Positions 17,187 through 25,402 of a stretch of DNA of 64,000 bases are shown in pieces. Numbering within the stretch: the first letter of the stretch is position 1; each line of letters opens with the position of its first letter. Below the pieces are notes generated by a model. It ran no database searches. It saw nothing but the letters and a program-made list of their open reading frames with translations, and was not told where the DNA came from. A program made the position numbers and the translations under genes. The DNA is from Flavobacterium luminosum (lineage in GTDB: Bacteria; Bacteroidota; Bacteroidia; Flavobacteriales; Flavobacteriaceae), in assembly GCF_023635005.1 (NCBI RefSeq), contig NZ_JAMLJM010000003.1, positions 1-64,000 of the forward strand, in the 5' to 3' direction.

Positions 17187-18791
17187 TCAATCCTGATACA
17201 CTTCTCCTGTGCCGTGACAGGTGCCGCAAGACGCAACAGGATACCTGCCGGAGCCTTTACAATAGACACATTTGTCGGTTCCTCCTTGTCTGTAAACTAA
17301 AGTAGCTTTAGAATTGTATCCTGCTCCACCGCAACCAGGACAAACCATAAAAGAATTTCCGCTACCAGTACAAGTAGGACATTTGTAAAAACGTCGATTA
17401 CTTTCGGCTTTTTTAGGTTGCACTGTTGGTTCAAATGAAATTGTAATATGCCGTTCTTCTAGTTTTTTATTGGTTACATCAAAGCTGTAAATTCCCACTT
17501 GTTTCTTATTGTTTTTGTACAAATCAGCAAGTACAGCTTTGCCATTACTCCATAGTTTATCGTCAATATAATCAACATCATTAAAATAATAAATCCCTCT
17601 TTTTTCTGGAAGGAAATGTTTATTAACAGTTCCTTCATAGCGATGTCCATTCGCAAATTTTAAGTTTCCAATATAGGCCTCGTTTTCGTCTAAAGGGTTA
17701 AATGTTGTGTAAACATCTCCATTTTTAAATTGATATTTTGCTTCAATAATATTTCCATTTTTATACACAAATTGGCAAGGTTCTGTAAAATGAAAATGAT
17801 TTAAATACTGAAAATCACAAATTCCATCAATGAGATTGTTCTTGTTTAAATTTGCTTTTAGTGCATACTGCTTCATTAAATAGAAATCGTCATAAAAAAT
17901 GAAATCTACAGGGTTTTGAATTTTTCCACTAAGAAAATTTACTTCAGCAACTCCTCTTTGATTTTCTTTGTTAATTAAAAGTTTGGCAGCTCCGTTGTGA
18001 CAGTTCCCGTCAAAGCAAAATGTAAATTCATTCAGTTTAGTAGCTTTGTATGCAATACCATTATATATTACATTCCATTCATTATTTAAATAAGTGGTAC
18101 CTATACAATTATTTTGAACGGAGTAATTCAAGTAAGTCAAAGTTCCATCATTAATTATTTTCCAAAAACCTCCTGGTTCATTTCTACTTAGGTATTTACC
18201 TTGAACATAAGAACCATTACTTCCTTTGTATTCTATCGGTCCTGCATAGCCATTTGCGTTAGAATAAGACAAATCCAGAGTACTCCCGTCTTGATAATAA
18301 TAAGTCCCCAATTCATAAAAAGAATTCCCTTCTTGTTTACTTCTGTTTACCACGAGAGAATCTCCGTTTTTAAATTGGTATTTTAACGTATTAAAAGGTT
18401 CTCCATTTTCAAAAAAATGAATCTTTTCTCCCGTCTTCTTGGTGTAAACCCCATCACTAAATCTTCTTCTCCAATTAAAAAATAAAGTACCTTTATAACT
18501 ATCTCCGTTTTTAAATTTGACTTCCCCAACCAAGCCAGAATATGTCTTATTACCAATAAGAATATCTGTATATCGCCCTTCAAATTTAGCTTCGGTTATT
18601 TTAAATTTCAATTGAAACGTTTTACTCTCAGTTTTCTTGGGAAAATCTATACTTTTTTCATCTTCGTAAATGGTTGTATAATGAGGTAATGTCTCAGGTT
18701 TTGGAATAGGGATATGTTTCAACCACGACTCTTGTGCTGTGACAATTTGAAAAGCGAGCAGCAGAAAACCAAACAAATAGTACTTTTTCAT
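17187..18791 (-). CDS. Exported MORN-repeat protein with C-terminal DnaJ-type cysteine-rich domain (operon gene 3)
   Basis: This 534-aa protein has a signal peptide (about 1-19, IVTAQ). MORN-like units recur through the middle (NGDSYKGTLFF, FKNGDSLVV, YQDGSTLDL, FANGHRYEGTV). The last 66 residues (469-534) contain four CxxCxGxG motifs: CPTCTGSG, CPGCGGAG, CVYCKGSG and CGTCHGTG. That is the full complement of the zinc-binding region of DnaJ, but there is no J domain. If exported as predicted, a DnaJ-like zinc domain would sit outside the cytoplasm. The function is unknown. Confidence 0.82.
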   Translation of the reverse strand: MKKYYLFGFLLLAFQIVTAQESWLKHIPIPKPETLPHYTTIYEDEKSIDFPKKTESKTFQLKFKITEAKFEGRYTDILIGNKTYSGLVGEVKFKNGDSYKGTLFFNWRRRFSDGVYTKKTGEKIHFFENGEPFNTLKYQFKNGDSLVVNRSKQEGNSFYELGTYYYQDGSTLDLSYSNANGYAGPIEYKGSNGSYVQGKYLSRNEPGGFWKIINDGTLTYLNYSVQNNCIGTTYLNNEWNVIYNGIAYKATKLNEFTFCFDGNCHNGAAKLLINKENQRGVAEVNFLSGKIQNPVDFIFYDDFYLMKQYALKANLNKNNLIDGICDFQYLNHFHFTEPCQFVYKNGNIIEAKYQFKNGDVYTTFNPLDENEAYIGNLKFANGHRYEGTVNKHFLPEKRGIYYFNDVDYIDDKLWSNGKAVLADLYKNNKKQVGIYSFDVTNKKLEERHITISFEPTVQPKKAESNRRFYKCPTCTGSGNSFMVCPGCGGAGYNSKATLVYRQGGTDKCVYCKGSGRYPVASCGTCHGTGEVYQD

Positions 18792-18795
18792 AATG

Positions 18796-20025
18796 TTAGT
18801 TGTTAGGAATTAGAATTACATCTGACACATCTTTAGGTTGTGGTGTCGAATTGATATATTTATGAATAGCCACCAAAAGTCCACTAGTTGTGGGTTCTAT
18901 TGCGGTTACAGCTTCGCTCCCTATGGCAGAGAAATTAGTCGCTATTAAAGAACTCCCGGAAACTTTATATAGTTTTTCATCGTTACATAGAATATAAATC
19001 ACATCATTGACAATTGCTATATCTTTAAAACCTGGTGTAACGGTTATATTTGAAACAACACTTGTAATCGCACTTCCGGTAAACTTGAAAATATCGTATG
19101 TTGCTGTTCCGTAGCGTTTCATCACAATAAAAGGCTGATTTGGCGTAGCGCTGTTTTCGGTTAAAAAAACCGTGTTTTTTCTATCGATACCCGACAAACC
19201 TACAGTGCCAATACCTGTTAAAGTAGTCACTGAACTAAAATTCGTCCCGTCAAAAGAAATAATATTCATTTTTCCATTGTCTAAAGAAGTATCATAATTA
19301 ATCCAACTCCAATACACCGTATTTCCCACTTTTAAAATATGGCTCGTACAATAATTGTTATTGGTATCCAAAACAAATCCCGGAACCAATTGTGAACTCC
19401 ATGTAGAGGTCGTATTATTCCGAGTATATAAACTGGGTGCCCCACTATTTGAATTCAAACCGGCACTCAGCATGTAAAAAGTATTTCCCAAATAGAACAT
19501 ATAGCCGCTGGCCAAAGGGGAATAAGGTCCATTATTGGTATTCAGAGAATGATTAATAAACTTGGCTGTTCCTTCTCCAATAGCACCCATCCCATAAGGG
19601 TTTTCATAAGAAATCGATGTTAACTGATTTGCTTCGTTTACATAAAAATCTCCTTTTAAATCCAATACCAAACCCGAACTGGAAGCCGTAGCCGGAGTGG
19701 CAATTTCCCCTTGTACATTAGTCATAAAATTGTAACTCTGCAGAGAAATCGCATACACCGAATTATGGGCTAAGAATGCTATTTTAGAATCCTCTTCTAT
19801 CAGCTGAAAGATGGTAGATCCGTGATTATTGTTATTATCATCCAACCTACAATACGATCGGAATTTGAATTGAACTCCTTTCGAATGATAAAACTGTTTA
19901 GCCTGCTGTGTTTCTTGTACAGAAGTGCTATTAGAATTTCCTTCTCCTCCCTCAATCTCCGAACCCGCCTCTGGAGAACAAGACAAAAGAACCAAAAGAC
20001 CCGCAAAATAAAATCCTTTTTTCAT
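18796..20025 (-). CDS. Putative lipoprotein, beta-propeller-like (operon gene 2)
   Basis: This 409-aa protein has a lipoprotein signal peptide with lipobox LLSC (Cys about 16), followed by an acidic and Ser/Gly-rich linker (SPEAGSEIEGGEGNSNS). Negatively charged residues after the cysteine would suit export to the cell surface in Bacteroidota. The remainder has repeated short beta-strand patterns (KVGNTVYWSW, IVNDVIYILCNDEKLYK) suggestive of a propeller. It sits 5 bp after the barrel-like gene and 4 bp before the MORN gene. No enzyme motif was found. Confidence 0.75.
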   Translation of the reverse strand: MKKGFYFAGLLVLLSCSPEAGSEIEGGEGNSNSTSVQETQQAKQFYHSKGVQFKFRSYCRLDDNNNNHGSTIFQLIEEDSKIAFLAHNSVYAISLQSYNFMTNVQGEIATPATASSSGLVLDLKGDFYVNEANQLTSISYENPYGMGAIGEGTAKFINHSLNTNNGPYSPLASGYMFYLGNTFYMLSAGLNSNSGAPSLYTRNNTTSTWSSQLVPGFVLDTNNNYCTSHILKVGNTVYWSWINYDTSLDNGKMNIISFDGTNFSSVTTLTGIGTVGLSGIDRKNTVFLTENSATPNQPFIVMKRYGTATYDIFKFTGSAITSVVSNITVTPGFKDIAIVNDVIYILCNDEKLYKVSGSSLIATNFSAIGSEAVTAIEPTTSGLLVAIHKYINSTPQPKDVSDVILIPNN

Positions 20026-20030
20026 GATTG

Positions 20031-20738
20031 TTAGTTTAAAAAGTGATACTGAACACCAAATCCTACGTGGTTGCTTTTAAAAGAAGACGTCCCTCCATTG
20101 GCGTTAGTCCAGGAGTATTTCCCAAAATCAAAAACGGCATTACAAGACCATTTTTCTGATTCTGATTGATAAATTACCGGTTGTAATCCCCAACCCACAT
20201 ATTTCATTGTTCTTTTTACCGTTTCATCTTGAAAACCGATGCCGATATAATCTGTCTCAAGAATTTTACCGCTTCCTATTCCGTAGTCAAAATGTAAACT
20301 GTTAATACTCGAATAAATACCAATCCAAACCGGGATTTCAATAAGAAAAGGTAAACCTTCCGGTGCTATTTTTTCAAAAGCCTCTTCCACATTTCCGTGA
20401 TACGCCAAAGGATAAACTCTTAATCTTGCGTTAGGAACAGATACTTTTAATTCGGTACTTCTATCAGCGGCTAAAAAATTAGCCCAATCCTGTCCCAATA
20501 CCACTGCCCCTTTAAAACCAAACTGGGTGTTTTGGGTATAATTCACATGATACGAACCTTCTAAACTCGTAAACAACTGCATCGCTTTTCCTTTAACTGC
20601 AACTTCGCCTAAATCGTCTCCAGGTTTTGAGAACGACATTCCCGTATTAAATTTTATGGCTAATTTGTCTAATTGAGCCGTTGCATTTTGAAAAGCAAAA
20701 GCCAAAATAAGTATTGAAAATAAGGATAGTTTTTTCAT
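20031..20738 (-). CDS. Putative outer-membrane beta-barrel protein (operon gene 1)
   Basis: This 235-aa protein has a signal peptide (about 1-21, ATAQ), alternating hydrophobic and polar strands, glycine/aromatic patterns (FGFKGAVVLGQDW, YVGWGLQPVIYQ, VGFGVQYHFLN) and a C-terminal aromatic residue close to the end (FLN). This resembles small porin-like proteins of Bacteroidota. It is the first gene of the seven-gene operon, and the ATACG-N8-CGTAT palindrome lies 77 bp upstream of its start. It may anchor or export the other envelope products, which is inference. Confidence 0.65.
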   Translation of the reverse strand: MKKLSLFSILILAFAFQNATAQLDKLAIKFNTGMSFSKPGDDLGEVAVKGKAMQLFTSLEGSYHVNYTQNTQFGFKGAVVLGQDWANFLAADRSTELKVSVPNARLRVYPLAYHGNVEEAFEKIAPEGLPFLIEIPVWIGIYSSINSLHFDYGIGSGKILETDYIGIGFQDETVKRTMKYVGWGLQPVIYQSESEKWSCNAVFDFGKYSWTNANGGTSSFKSNHVGFGVQYHFLN

Positions 20739-20814
20739 AATAATCTTCAGAATTAGTAAAACATTTTTTGTCTTAATTATGAAGTAAAATTATGAGGAAG
20801 AAGTACGTAAAGAA

Positions 20815-20832
20815 ATACGCAAAAATGCGTAT
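20815..20832. promoter_or_regulatory. Palindromic operator candidate, ATACG-N8-CGTAT (site 1)
   Basis: The 18-bp sequence ATACGCAAAAATGCGTAT lies between the response-regulator stop and the first gene of the seven-gene envelope operon. It matches site 2 (23773-23790) at 16 of 18 positions, with the same arm spacing and the same AAAAAT core. A LuxR/NarL-type dimer commonly binds such inverted repeats, so the adjacent response regulator is the natural candidate binder. Confidence 0.65.
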
Positions 20833-20837
20833 ATTGA

Positions 20838-21485
20838 TTAAATCAACTTATTATTTTTTGCCTTTTGAATGGCTTCTAATTTATTGTGTACCTGAAGTTT
20901 GGTATAAATATTTTCTACGTGTTTGCGTATGGTCCCGGGCGACAAAAATAGATTTTCAGCAATGGCATTGTATTTTAAGCCTTTGCTTAGCTGCTCTAAA
21001 ACTTCAATTTCTCTTGAAGTCAAACTGATTTCTTCTTTGGCGATCGAATCATCAAAAATCAAAGGCTCTCTTAACAACTTCAACGTTTTCATCGCAATGG
21101 AAGGAGTCATTGCGGCACCTCCTGACAGCGTTTCTTGAATTCCGTTATACAATTCCTGAGGATTGACCTCTTTGAGAAAATAACCATCCGCGCCGGCTTT
21201 AATGGCCTTGAAAATGTTCTCATCATTATCAAATACCGTTAGCATAATGATTTTGATTTGTGGAAACTTCGCTTTAATAATCGCGGTAGCCTCTATCCCA
21301 TTCATTTTCGGCATCTCAATATCCATCAAGATCAAATCGAGATGGTGATTTTTTTCTAATTTTTCAATAATATCCTGACCATGAATCGCTTTGATGCGGA
21401 CTTCAACATCAGCAAAAAAACTCAATTTATCTTGAACTGTTTTTTGTAAAAATGTATTATCGTCGACTATGGCAATGCGAATCAT
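20838..21485 (-). CDS. LuxR/NarL-family response regulator
   Basis: This 215-aa protein has an N-terminal receiver domain (acidic Asp8/Asp9, phosphoacceptor Asp55 in LILMDIEMPKMNG, conserved Thr and Lys in MLTVFD and GYFLKE). The C-terminal LuxR-type helix-turn-helix (about 150-210) contains LTSREIEVLEQLSKG and SPGTIRKHVENIYTKL. Its ATG overlaps the kinase stop by 4 bp, so the two form a coupled pair. It is placed between its kinase and the seven-gene envelope operon, with matching palindromes ahead of both operons, which suggests that it regulates both. Confidence 0.92.
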   Translation of the reverse strand: MIRIAIVDDNTFLQKTVQDKLSFFADVEVRIKAIHGQDIIEKLEKNHHLDLILMDIEMPKMNGIEATAIIKAKFPQIKIIMLTVFDNDENIFKAIKAGADGYFLKEVNPQELYNGIQETLSGGAAMTPSIAMKTLKLLREPLIFDDSIAKEEISLTSREIEVLEQLSKGLKYNAIAENLFLSPGTIRKHVENIYTKLQVHNKLEAIQKAKNNKLI

Positions 21486-23407
21486 GATTCTTTATTTAAT
21501 GTAATAGCAACTCGAGTTCCTTTCGTAAGTTCGGATTGAATTTTGAAAATCCCTCCTATTTCTTCAATGCGTTTTTGCATGTTCACGATGCCATTCCCTA
21601 CCTCAATGGCATGTACCTCAAAACCTTTTCCATTATCGGTAATTATAATTGAAATACCGTTTCTACTGGGTTCTACCTGAACAGAAATTTCAGTGGCATC
21701 CGCATATTTTATGGCATTATTCACGGCTTCTTGAATGGTTCGATACAAATTAACTCCTTCTAAAGATGAAAATTGGTAATTTTTCAAACGATCATCCACC
21801 GTAAATTTAAACGTGGTATTTTCTTTGGCCGATTGCGCTTTTTCAATGAAATTATAAATTCTGGAACTTAAATCGTCAAATGTAAATTCATTCGCATTCA
21901 TTGCCCAAATCGTGTCACGAAGTTCTACAATGGTGGTTTTAGTAAAATCGCTAATTTTAGTCAAATGATTTTTTACTGAAGTTTCCATTGCTGGAAAACC
22001 AAACTTCAAATTTTCAACCGAAGAAATAATAAAAGTCAACTGTGCTCCAATATTATCGTGTAAATCTCTTGAAATTGCCAAACGTTGCTCTTGTAATTTG
22101 TTTTGATTTTCAATTTGAACAATAGCCGATTGTAATTCAAATTCTTGTTTTTGTTGTACATTTTTAAGACGTTGTTGACGGTAAATTAAAAACCCTACAA
22201 TTGCAAGGAAAAAAATCAACAATGATAAAATAATAATTGTGGTAGTTTTCTTTTTTGTTTCAGCTTCTTTTTGCAACAGTTGTTTTTCCTTTTCAGCAGT
22301 TTGATATTTAGTTTCCAACTCTGCTGTTTGTTCCAATACCGAAGCTTTTAATTTTTCATCTTTTAAATTTGTATATTTATTAAAATAATAAGCACTACTA
22401 TCTTTCATTTCCTGATACAAACAAACTAACGTTAATTTTTTGTAGGTTTCTAACAAATATCTATCGGAGTCATATTCTTTGTGAATCTTTTTAACTTTCA
22501 ATAACATCTCGTAAGCTTCACGATATTTTTTTTGTTGAATGAAATCTTCCGATTTTGATAACATTACATTCGTTTGCTCAATTTCAGAATTTAATTCTTT
22601 TAAAAGTTTCTCTGAAATTTGATAATACTTTTTCGCATTTTCTGATTTTCCTTTTGCGGAATGTACTGCACCTATTCGCTGATTTAGAGTTGAAATCCCA
22701 AGATTGTCTTTGCATGATTTACAATTTTCGAGACTTATTTGGTATGAATTCAGAGCTTTCAAAGTGTCTTTTTTATCCAAATACACATCACCAAGAGAAA
22801 GATACGTGTGACACAAACCTTGTTGCATGTTATTCTTTTTCAAAAAATCGGTTGATTCTTCTAAATATTTAATGGCTTTCGGAAAGTTCTTCATTTCGAA
22901 GAAAATCAAACCTAGATTCCCTTTGGTCAAACTTACGATGGTATCATTTTTACCTTCAAAATATTGAATTGCCTCAATAAAATATTTAGTCGCTGGCACA
23001 TAATCTTGCTTACTTGCCAATACATTTCCTATATTGATTTTGACTTTGGCTACTCCTTCAAAATCTTTATTTAAGGTTCTGATTTGAATTGCTTTTTTAT
23101 AATTTTCTTCCGATTTTATGAAGTTTTCTTTACGTAAATAAACACCTCCTAAATTAGAATAGCATTGAGAAATAAGTTGGTGTTTCTTGGTTTTATGAGC
23201 TAATGCTAACGCTTTTTCTCCATAAACTATGGCTGAATCAAGCGAAACATCCATGTAATCCCAGGTTAAATCAGAATAAATTTGGGTAGTTCTTTCTACG
23301 TTAGGCTTTGATTTTAATTCTTTTTTTAACGCTGCGATATGTTGTTGCAAATCTTGCGCAAAACTAACACCGCTAATTAAAATCAATAGAAAAGCAAATT
23401 TTTTCAT
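21482..23407 (-). CDS. TPR-containing sensor histidine kinase (HisKA_3 family)
   Basis: This 641-aa protein starts at MKKFAFLL, which gives a proper signal peptide (cleavage near FAQ); an upstream in-frame ATG adds a non-signal extension. The periplasmic part (about 25-370) carries TPR-like helical pairs. A transmembrane helix at about 387-407 is followed by a coiled segment, the phosphoacceptor His450 in SRDLHDNIGAQL, and the ATPase domain with NNAIKYA (about 563) and DNGKGF (about 591). It should phosphorylate the overlapping LuxR-type regulator. The signal sensed is unknown. Confidence 0.92.
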   Translation of the reverse strand: MKKFAFLLILISGVSFAQDLQQHIAALKKELKSKPNVERTTQIYSDLTWDYMDVSLDSAIVYGEKALALAHKTKKHQLISQCYSNLGGVYLRKENFIKSEENYKKAIQIRTLNKDFEGVAKVKINIGNVLASKQDYVPATKYFIEAIQYFEGKNDTIVSLTKGNLGLIFFEMKNFPKAIKYLEESTDFLKKNNMQQGLCHTYLSLGDVYLDKKDTLKALNSYQISLENCKSCKDNLGISTLNQRIGAVHSAKGKSENAKKYYQISEKLLKELNSEIEQTNVMLSKSEDFIQQKKYREAYEMLLKVKKIHKEYDSDRYLLETYKKLTLVCLYQEMKDSSAYYFNKYTNLKDEKLKASVLEQTAELETKYQTAEKEKQLLQKEAETKKKTTTIIILSLLIFFLAIVGFLIYRQQRLKNVQQKQEFELQSAIVQIENQNKLQEQRLAISRDLHDNIGAQLTFIISSVENLKFGFPAMETSVKNHLTKISDFTKTTIVELRDTIWAMNANEFTFDDLSSRIYNFIEKAQSAKENTTFKFTVDDRLKNYQFSSLEGVNLYRTIQEAVNNAIKYADATEISVQVEPSRNGISIIITDNGKGFEVHAIEVGNGIVNMQKRIEEIGGIFKIQSELTKGTRVAITLNKES

Positions 23408-23446
23408 ACAAATACCGGATTCAATCATTATGACTAAAGTAATGAA

Positions 23447-23719
23447 TTATCTTTTTAAAAGTATTTCTAATAGTATTTTCTGAAACAGAAAGATTTCATC
23501 ACTAATTTTTTTCACAAAAGGATTGTAATTTACTTGAAAATCATTCCAAATAGATACCTTCTGTTGTAAGATTTCATGCTTCTTTGATAATTTTTTAAAA
23601 ACCTCCCTCAACTGTTCCATTTGCAGATGATGTTGTTGTTTTAAAATTACATTCATCCCTATGAGGTGCACTCCCAAAACGAAGAGCAAAAAAAGTAAAA
23701 GCAATATCATGGTATTCAT
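23447..23719 (-). CDS. Small membrane-anchored coiled-coil protein, first gene of the two-component operon
   Basis: This 90-aa protein has one strongly hydrophobic helix (about 4-25, rich in Leu) followed by a charged heptad-like segment (QLREVFKKLSKKHEILQQKV). It is not a family I recognise. It lies 39 bp upstream of the histidine-kinase start in the same direction, and the second palindrome lies 54 bp before its ATG. A role as accessory to the kinase is possible but unproven. Its small size keeps confidence moderate. Confidence 0.55.
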   Translation of the reverse strand: MNTMILLLLFLLFVLGVHLIGMNVILKQQHHLQMEQLREVFKKLSKKHEILQQKVSIWNDFQVNYNPFVKKISDEIFLFQKILLEILLKR

Positions 23720-23772
23720 AATCTAAAGTCTTAAACCAATTACAAATTTGCCCTAAGACCTTTAGTTTCTCA

Positions 23773-23790
23773 ATACGAAAAAATACGTAT
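23773..23790. promoter_or_regulatory. Palindromic operator candidate, ATACG-N8-CGTAT (site 2)
   Basis: ATACGAAAAAATACGTAT has the same 5-8-5 architecture and AAAAAT core as site 1 at 20815-20832. It lies upstream of the small-protein/kinase/regulator operon, which would make this an autoregulatory site. Confidence 0.65.
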
Positions 23791-23892
23791 TTAGTATTCG
23801 TGGTGAAATATCAATTAAAACAAAATCATACTTTCTAACTGACAATAATCGCTTTAAAGCTTCCAAGCCTTCTTCGCTAAACCTTTACATAT

Positions 23893-23955
23893 GTCATACT
23901 AAACTTGTTTCAGCATCACCTCCCTTATGTCATTCCGAGCTCTTTTTTGGAATCT
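23893..23955. repeat. Two-unit GTCATTCCGAA-type repeat, left copy
   Basis: Two degenerate units, GTCATACTAAACTTGTTT and GTCATTCCGAGCTC...GGAATCT, are separated by a CACCTCCC-like spacer. The same arrangement recurs at 24580-24638 on the other side of the lipocalin gene. The intact unit is a short inverted repeat (ATTCCGAA/TTCGGAAT) resembling dispersed repeats I recall from Bacteroidota genomes. Confidence 0.6.
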
Positions 23956-23971
23956 TAACCCCATCTATTCT

Positions 23972-24511
23972 TTATTTCCTTTGGTCATGTTTCACCCATA
24001 AAAGGTCTGCGGTAGTAAATCCAATCGAATCGGCTATTTTAAGATAGTGTTCTTTAATCGCTTCAGGAAGATGAGGCTTACGAGATAAAATCCACAAATA
24101 CTTAAGATTTTTCCCCGCCACCAAAGCGTATTGGTAGTTTTCATCGATGGCAATGACATTATATCCCGAATAAAAGGGTCCAAAAAAAGATACTTTAAGC
24201 ATCCCCACATGTTCCGCTCCAACAAACTTCGCCTTGCCTATGGCTTGCGTCCATGTTTCCTTTTTGGTATGATACCCCTTATTATCGACTTTTATTGTAC
24301 CATCTTCATTCAAAGAATAGAATGCGGTAGTGTTACTCAAATCTCGTTCGTATTTAAAATCCAATCGCGCCATCTCATACCACTTCCCTAGATAGCGTTC
24401 TTTATCAAAAGACTGAACCGCCACAGCTCCATTCGGTATAGTACTACAAGAGTAGAATCCTGTCATCAGAGTAACCATCAGGAATAAAAGAAGTAAGGTT
24501 TTGATTTTCAT
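23972..24511 (-). CDS. blc: Outer-membrane lipoprotein lipocalin (Blc type)
   Basis: This 179-aa protein has a lipoprotein signal peptide with cysteine at about 22 (GFYSC). The lipocalin signature GKWYEMARLDFKYERDLSN follows, then YSLNEDGTIKVDNKG, YNVIAIDENYQYALVAG and WILSRKP. Together these make a complete Blc-type eight-stranded barrel. Bacterial Blc binds lysophospholipids and fatty acids at the membrane. The gene stands alone between two copies of a short two-unit repeat. Length is normal. Confidence 0.93.
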   Translation of the reverse strand: MKIKTLLLLFLMVTLMTGFYSCSTIPNGAVAVQSFDKERYLGKWYEMARLDFKYERDLSNTTAFYSLNEDGTIKVDNKGYHTKKETWTQAIGKAKFVGAEHVGMLKVSFFGPFYSGYNVIAIDENYQYALVAGKNLKYLWILSRKPHLPEAIKEHYLKIADSIGFTTADLLWVKHDQRK

Positions 24512-24579
24512 TGTTTTTGATTTTTTATTTTACCTATTTAAGAAGTTTAATACTTTTTAATTAAAGTATTGTATTTTTT

Positions 24580-24638
24580 GTCATTCTGAACTTGTTTGGA
24601 ATCTCCTCCCCTGTCATTCCGAACTCGTTTCGGAATCT
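24580..24638. repeat. Two-unit GTCATTCCGAA-type repeat, right copy
   Basis: The units GTCATTCTGAACTTGTTT (24580-24597) and GTCATTCCGAACTCG...CGGAATCT (24613-24638) are joined by a CTCCTCCCCT spacer, the same order as at 23893-23955. The second unit forms an ATTCCGAA/TTCGGAAT hairpin. The rest of 24512-25022 is AT-rich and holds no gene that I can support. Confidence 0.65.
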
Positions 24639-24900
24639 CTTCAACATCACTCACAATTCCTCGTGAATCATTACACTGATAATTAATATAATTCTTACCA
24701 TAGTCGTACGATACATAATTAGTACTTCATCCCAGTTAGATTCTTATTTTATTATTAGTTGTGGTACTACTTATTATTTCAAATTTAAGTTATTTCTTCT
24801 CAAAAAACACCAAACTCATAGAAAATACAAACTAAACTAAAACCATATTAAAATAAGGAAAACAAAATCAATAAAGGTTAGTTCCAGTATGGATGCTTAA

Positions 24901-24922
24901 TAGATACGGTATAGATACGGTT
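24901..24922. repeat. Tandem 11-bp repeat (TAGATACGGTA/T)
   Basis: Two consecutive near-identical 11-mers, TAGATACGGTA and TAGATACGGTT, lie in non-coding AT-rich DNA. No function can be assigned. Confidence 0.5.
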
Positions 24923-25022
24923 AGGTTGTGGTACCCCTGTAAAAAGAAATACAATCAACATTCGAAGAAAATCTGAAACCATGAAACAAAATTTAAACCG
25001 TATAAGGCTCATAAGTAAATAT

Positions 25023-25132
25023 AAGTTTTACGTTACGTTAAGGTAAGTTCATAAAAGAATTCATGCCCATGCGCATTAAATAATACTTCAAAACTGAATA
25101 CTGACAGCTGAAATCTGAACACTAATAACTGA
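25023..25132 (+). repeat. Left direct repeat bordering the glycosyltransferase island
   Basis: This imperfect copy of the sequence at 29853-29939 shares AAGTTTTACG, TAAGGTA, GCGCATTA, the 20-bp core TAATACTTCAAAACTGAAT plus its flanks, and ACTGATAACTGA-like ends. Indels differ between the copies. It lies just before the glycosyltransferase cluster. Confidence 0.7.
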
Positions 25133-25152
25133 GCTCAGTTTATTTAATTTTC

Positions 25153-25160
25153 TATCTTTG
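25153..25160 (+). promoter_or_regulatory. Candidate promoter -7 element (TATCTTTG) of the first glycosyltransferase
   Basis: TATCTTTG fits TAnnTTTG but lies about 240 bp before the start at 25403, implying a long leader. No stable hairpin or gene was recognised between 25161 and 25402. Confidence 0.4.
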
Positions 25161-25402
25161 ACTACAATAAACGAGATTATTTTTTTAGTCCATTAGACTT
25201 TCAAATACCTAATCTTTAAAAAACTAAATTTTTCAATCTTTCTTTTTGCTAATTCGGGTAAAACGTATAGCATCTGTTGCTCATTGCCTATTATGCTTTT
25301 ACTGTAGATCCATGTAACATTTTTAGCGAATTTGCGTTTTAAGTTTTGATTGATTTTGTAAATAATAAAACACATTTTATTTAAATTACCGTACTAAAAC
25401 AA

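Noticed and set aside
25193-25375. 60-codon minus-strand reading frame before the first glycosyltransferase
   Set aside because: It is isolated and AT-rich, lacks a recognisable promoter or family match, and lies in the leader of the downstream gene. It could be a remnant of a longer gene, but the sequence does not support a feature.
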